Part shown: in pieces, positions 62,369-64,000 of the stretch
How positions within the stretch are numbered: position 1 is the first letter of the stretch
Layout: every line of letters starts with the position of its first letter
Assembly: GCA_004369045.1 (NCBI GenBank)
Contig: ML213519.1
Location: forward strand, 291,060-355,059
Direction of reading: 5' to 3'
DNA from: Heliocybe sulcata
Taxonomy: Eukaryota; Basidiomycota; Agaricomycetes; Gloeophyllales; Gloeophyllaceae
Length of the DNA stretch: 64,000 nucleotides
Position numbers and translations under genes: made by a program
The notes under the pieces: generated by a model
Databases searched by the model: none
What the model saw: only the letters and a program-made list of their open reading frames with translations
What the model was told of the DNA's origin: nothing

Positions 62369-63113
62369 TCACCGCTCCGCGTGCCCGTTCGTATGGACCT
62401 GCTGGTACCCATTCGCGTTTGCGCTGGTGGTGGTGTCCAGCTGGAGCGGGGGCACGTCCGGGAAGGCGGCCTGGGTGTGGAGCTCGAAGGAGGGCGAGTC
62501 GCACGCGGGCGGGAGGGGCGCGTTGTAGAGCTGCGCGAGCGCGGGCTCGGAGGGGAGCGCGATGGACATGGCGTCGAGGAGTAGGCTGGCCAAGTGGGGG
62601 GTGAGTTAACTTCGGCGAGGGGGGGGAGGGGAAGAGGGAAGAAAGGGGGGGAAGGGGAGAGGGAAAGACGTACTCCATCTCGGCTTGGAGGGCCTTTGTG
62701 CGGGCGGTGGCGAGGGAGAGGTCGCGGTGGTAGTGCTCGTTCGTCTGGGGTGGACAGGGTTAGAAGGGTTACGCAGGTGGGTGTGGTGTGGTGTGGTGAG
62801 AGACTGACGGCTGTTACTTGGTCGTATTTCTCTCGTAACTGGTGGAACCTACCACGCATCAGTATACGTCCGCTCGTTTTGGGATTCGGAGTCACTTACT
62901 TTTCCTTGTACCATTTGCCTTTGTTCGCAGCCTGCACGGGTCAGTCCTGATCATGACTTGCGCGCCACGCCAATACGCGGTGCGCACCTTGGCCTTTTCG
63001 TACTCGTACCGCTCCTTATCCCCGGGCCTCGTAAACTTGTTGCCAGAGTCTCTTCGGAGCGGGGCTGGGCGGATCGGCAGGGGCTGGGCGGCGGCGGACG
63101 TGGATGGGTCCAT
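62369..63113 (-). CDS. Small coiled-coil/charged protein, function unknown
   Basis: Start 63113 gives MDPSTSAAAQPLPIRPAPLR, then RDSGNKFTRPGDKERYEYEK ending in AK. Introns join this to AANKGKWYKEK, RFHQLREKYDQVTA, TNEHYHRDLSLATARTKALQ|AEM and LLLDAMSIALPSEPALAQLY. The last exon runs to NANGYQQVHTNGHAER. Five exons, GT-AG, all junctions in frame. The charged, helix-friendly middle suggests a coiled coil of about 60 residues with a Pro-rich end. The YEYEKAK...KWYKEK...REKYD pattern looks like a conserved small nuclear protein, but I cannot name it. Total about 155 residues. Convergent with HSF. Confidence 0.65.
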
Positions 63114-63692
63114 GCTGCTGCTTGGTGGAATGTGGCAAGAGCAGTGTGGCAAGATCCGAGCGCGTCTTGCTCTTGACGTTCATCTGAGCCGCTTGTCTGA
63201 TGGGCTTGTTCTCTGGCAAAGGTAGCCTCTCCCCGTGGGCGAGGGGAACGCTAACCCATCTCTCTCCGAAGCGTGTTTCAGCCCAACGGTCCCCGCCGCG
63301 ATCCAGCGCGCATGGCGTACGCGCACTCTGCCTATATTCATTCACGACTCTACCATTTATTTTTACAGTCCAATTCGGGGGTCAGATAACACGTACAAAG
63401 GAAGACCGGCGCAGAGCAACGTGGTTTTTCTGCAGCGCTCCAGATGACCCATGGGTCGCGATGTACGCACGCTATCTATAATATCTCTCTGACTTGGTCT
63501 TACATCCTACACTACAGGCTGAGAAATCAGGCGATAGTGGTATGCTTGTTTGTCAGTGTGTGTGATGTTGACTGCTACTACTAGCATCGCACGACAGGTA
63601 TTCCACGCGGATTGGATCGCCAGAGCCGTCGAGGAAAACTTTGCGGTCTCTATCGGGAGATATGTTTTGGACGGTTTGTCGGCTTTGGGGAT
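63114..63692. other. Intergenic, probable divergent promoter region
   Basis: About 580 bases between the minus-strand coiled-coil gene and the possible plus-strand gene. No clear TATA box at a useful distance. Confidence 0.35.
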
Positions 63693-64000
63693 ATGCGGGG
63701 CACTGATGCTGATGGGCTTTGGATAGACCGCTACGAACAGCTTTGGGGGAGTGAGGATCCCGTGCATATTCGCTCGTCTTCTGTCTCTGTTGCCGAATTG
63801 CTCACGCCGGTCTCTCGTGGCTGCGATACTGGGACTCCTCTTCGTGCTGGTCAAGACGGTCTTACTGCTACTCGGTCGGCCCGCTCCAAGCGCAAGGCCG
63901 AGCAAGACGATTGTCCCGCGAAACGGCATCGCCTCTCGGACACTCCTGCGGCTGTTTATACTGGCAACAGTCCTCACTCTTCTGCTCTGGCTCTCCGACA
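63693..64000 (+). CDS. Possible 5' part of an unrecognised gene (3' partial)
   Basis: An open frame from ATG 63693 (MRGTDADGLWIDRYEQLWGS) continues to the window edge and stays open upstream to about 63583, so the start is not certain. It contains a basic patch typical of a nuclear localisation signal (SKRKAEQDDCPAKRHRLSD). The alternative frame and the minus strand are also open here, so the evidence is modest. No domain recognised. Confidence 0.4.
   Translation, partial: MRGTDADGLWIDRYEQLWGSEDPVHIRSSSVSVAELLTPVSRGCDTGTPLRAGQDGLTATRSARSKRKAEQDDCPAKRHRLSDTPAAVYTGNSPHSSALALR

Overview
This window is nuclear DNA from a basidiomycete fungus, most likely a wood-decay or polypore-type agaricomycete. 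The evidence is many short GT-AG introns (about 50-70 nt, often with a CTGAC-like branch site), typical fungal housekeeping genes, agaricomycete-type families (two DUF6534 membrane proteins, a MATH/BTB-like protein, a GH5 exo-glucanase, class 3 lipases) and an intron-bearing nuclear tRNA-Asn. I saw no prophage, CRISPR array or bacterial operon, and no recognisable retroelement or DNA transposon. Gene spans below include introns. Splice junctions were worked out by hand, from reading-frame continuity and remembered family conservation.

Layout. 0-5 kb: the 3' part of a ROM2-type Rho1 GEF (DH-PH-CNH), then an SRPK-like kinase. 5.4-8.2 kb: a secreted protein with two pure Asp-His dipeptide tracts and a Ser/Thr-rich tail. 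8.3-8.8 kb: a decayed SGNH/CE16-type esterase fragment. 9.3-13.5 kb: a tandem duplication of an unrecognised helical-looking gene, copied with its promoter and 3' flank. 13.8-15.9 kb: a coiled-coil protein. 18.7-24.4 kb, all minus strand: a Fmp52/TIP30-like short-chain reductase, a YTP1-like membrane protein and a DUF6534 membrane protein. 27.8-34.6 kb: a secreted-enzyme group on the plus strand, with two paralogous class 3 lipases and a GH5 exo-1,3-glucanase. 35.5-39.5 kb: a 2H phosphoesterase, a three-unit CACGTG tandem repeat and a MATH/BTB-like protein. 40.0-46.4 kb, minus strand: DGAT2, CDC48 and tubulin cofactor B. 47.0-54.5 kb: a second DUF6534 gene, the RIM2 pyrimidine-nucleotide carrier, HER2/GatA divergent from RNA polymerase III subunit RPC25, and a tRNA-Asn. 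54.5-59.7 kb: gene-poor. 59.7-64.0 kb: a heat shock transcription factor, a small coiled-coil protein and the start of one more possible gene.

Functionally the window mixes core cell biology (CDC48, RPC25, TBCB, HER2, RIM2, DGAT2, HSF, SRPK, Rho1 GEF) with accessory secreted or lineage-restricted genes that tend to occur as duplicates. The most distinctive observations are two probable GC-AG introns in conserved genes, the modular Asp-His repeat protein, the promoter-inclusive tandem duplication and the CACGTG tandem repeat.
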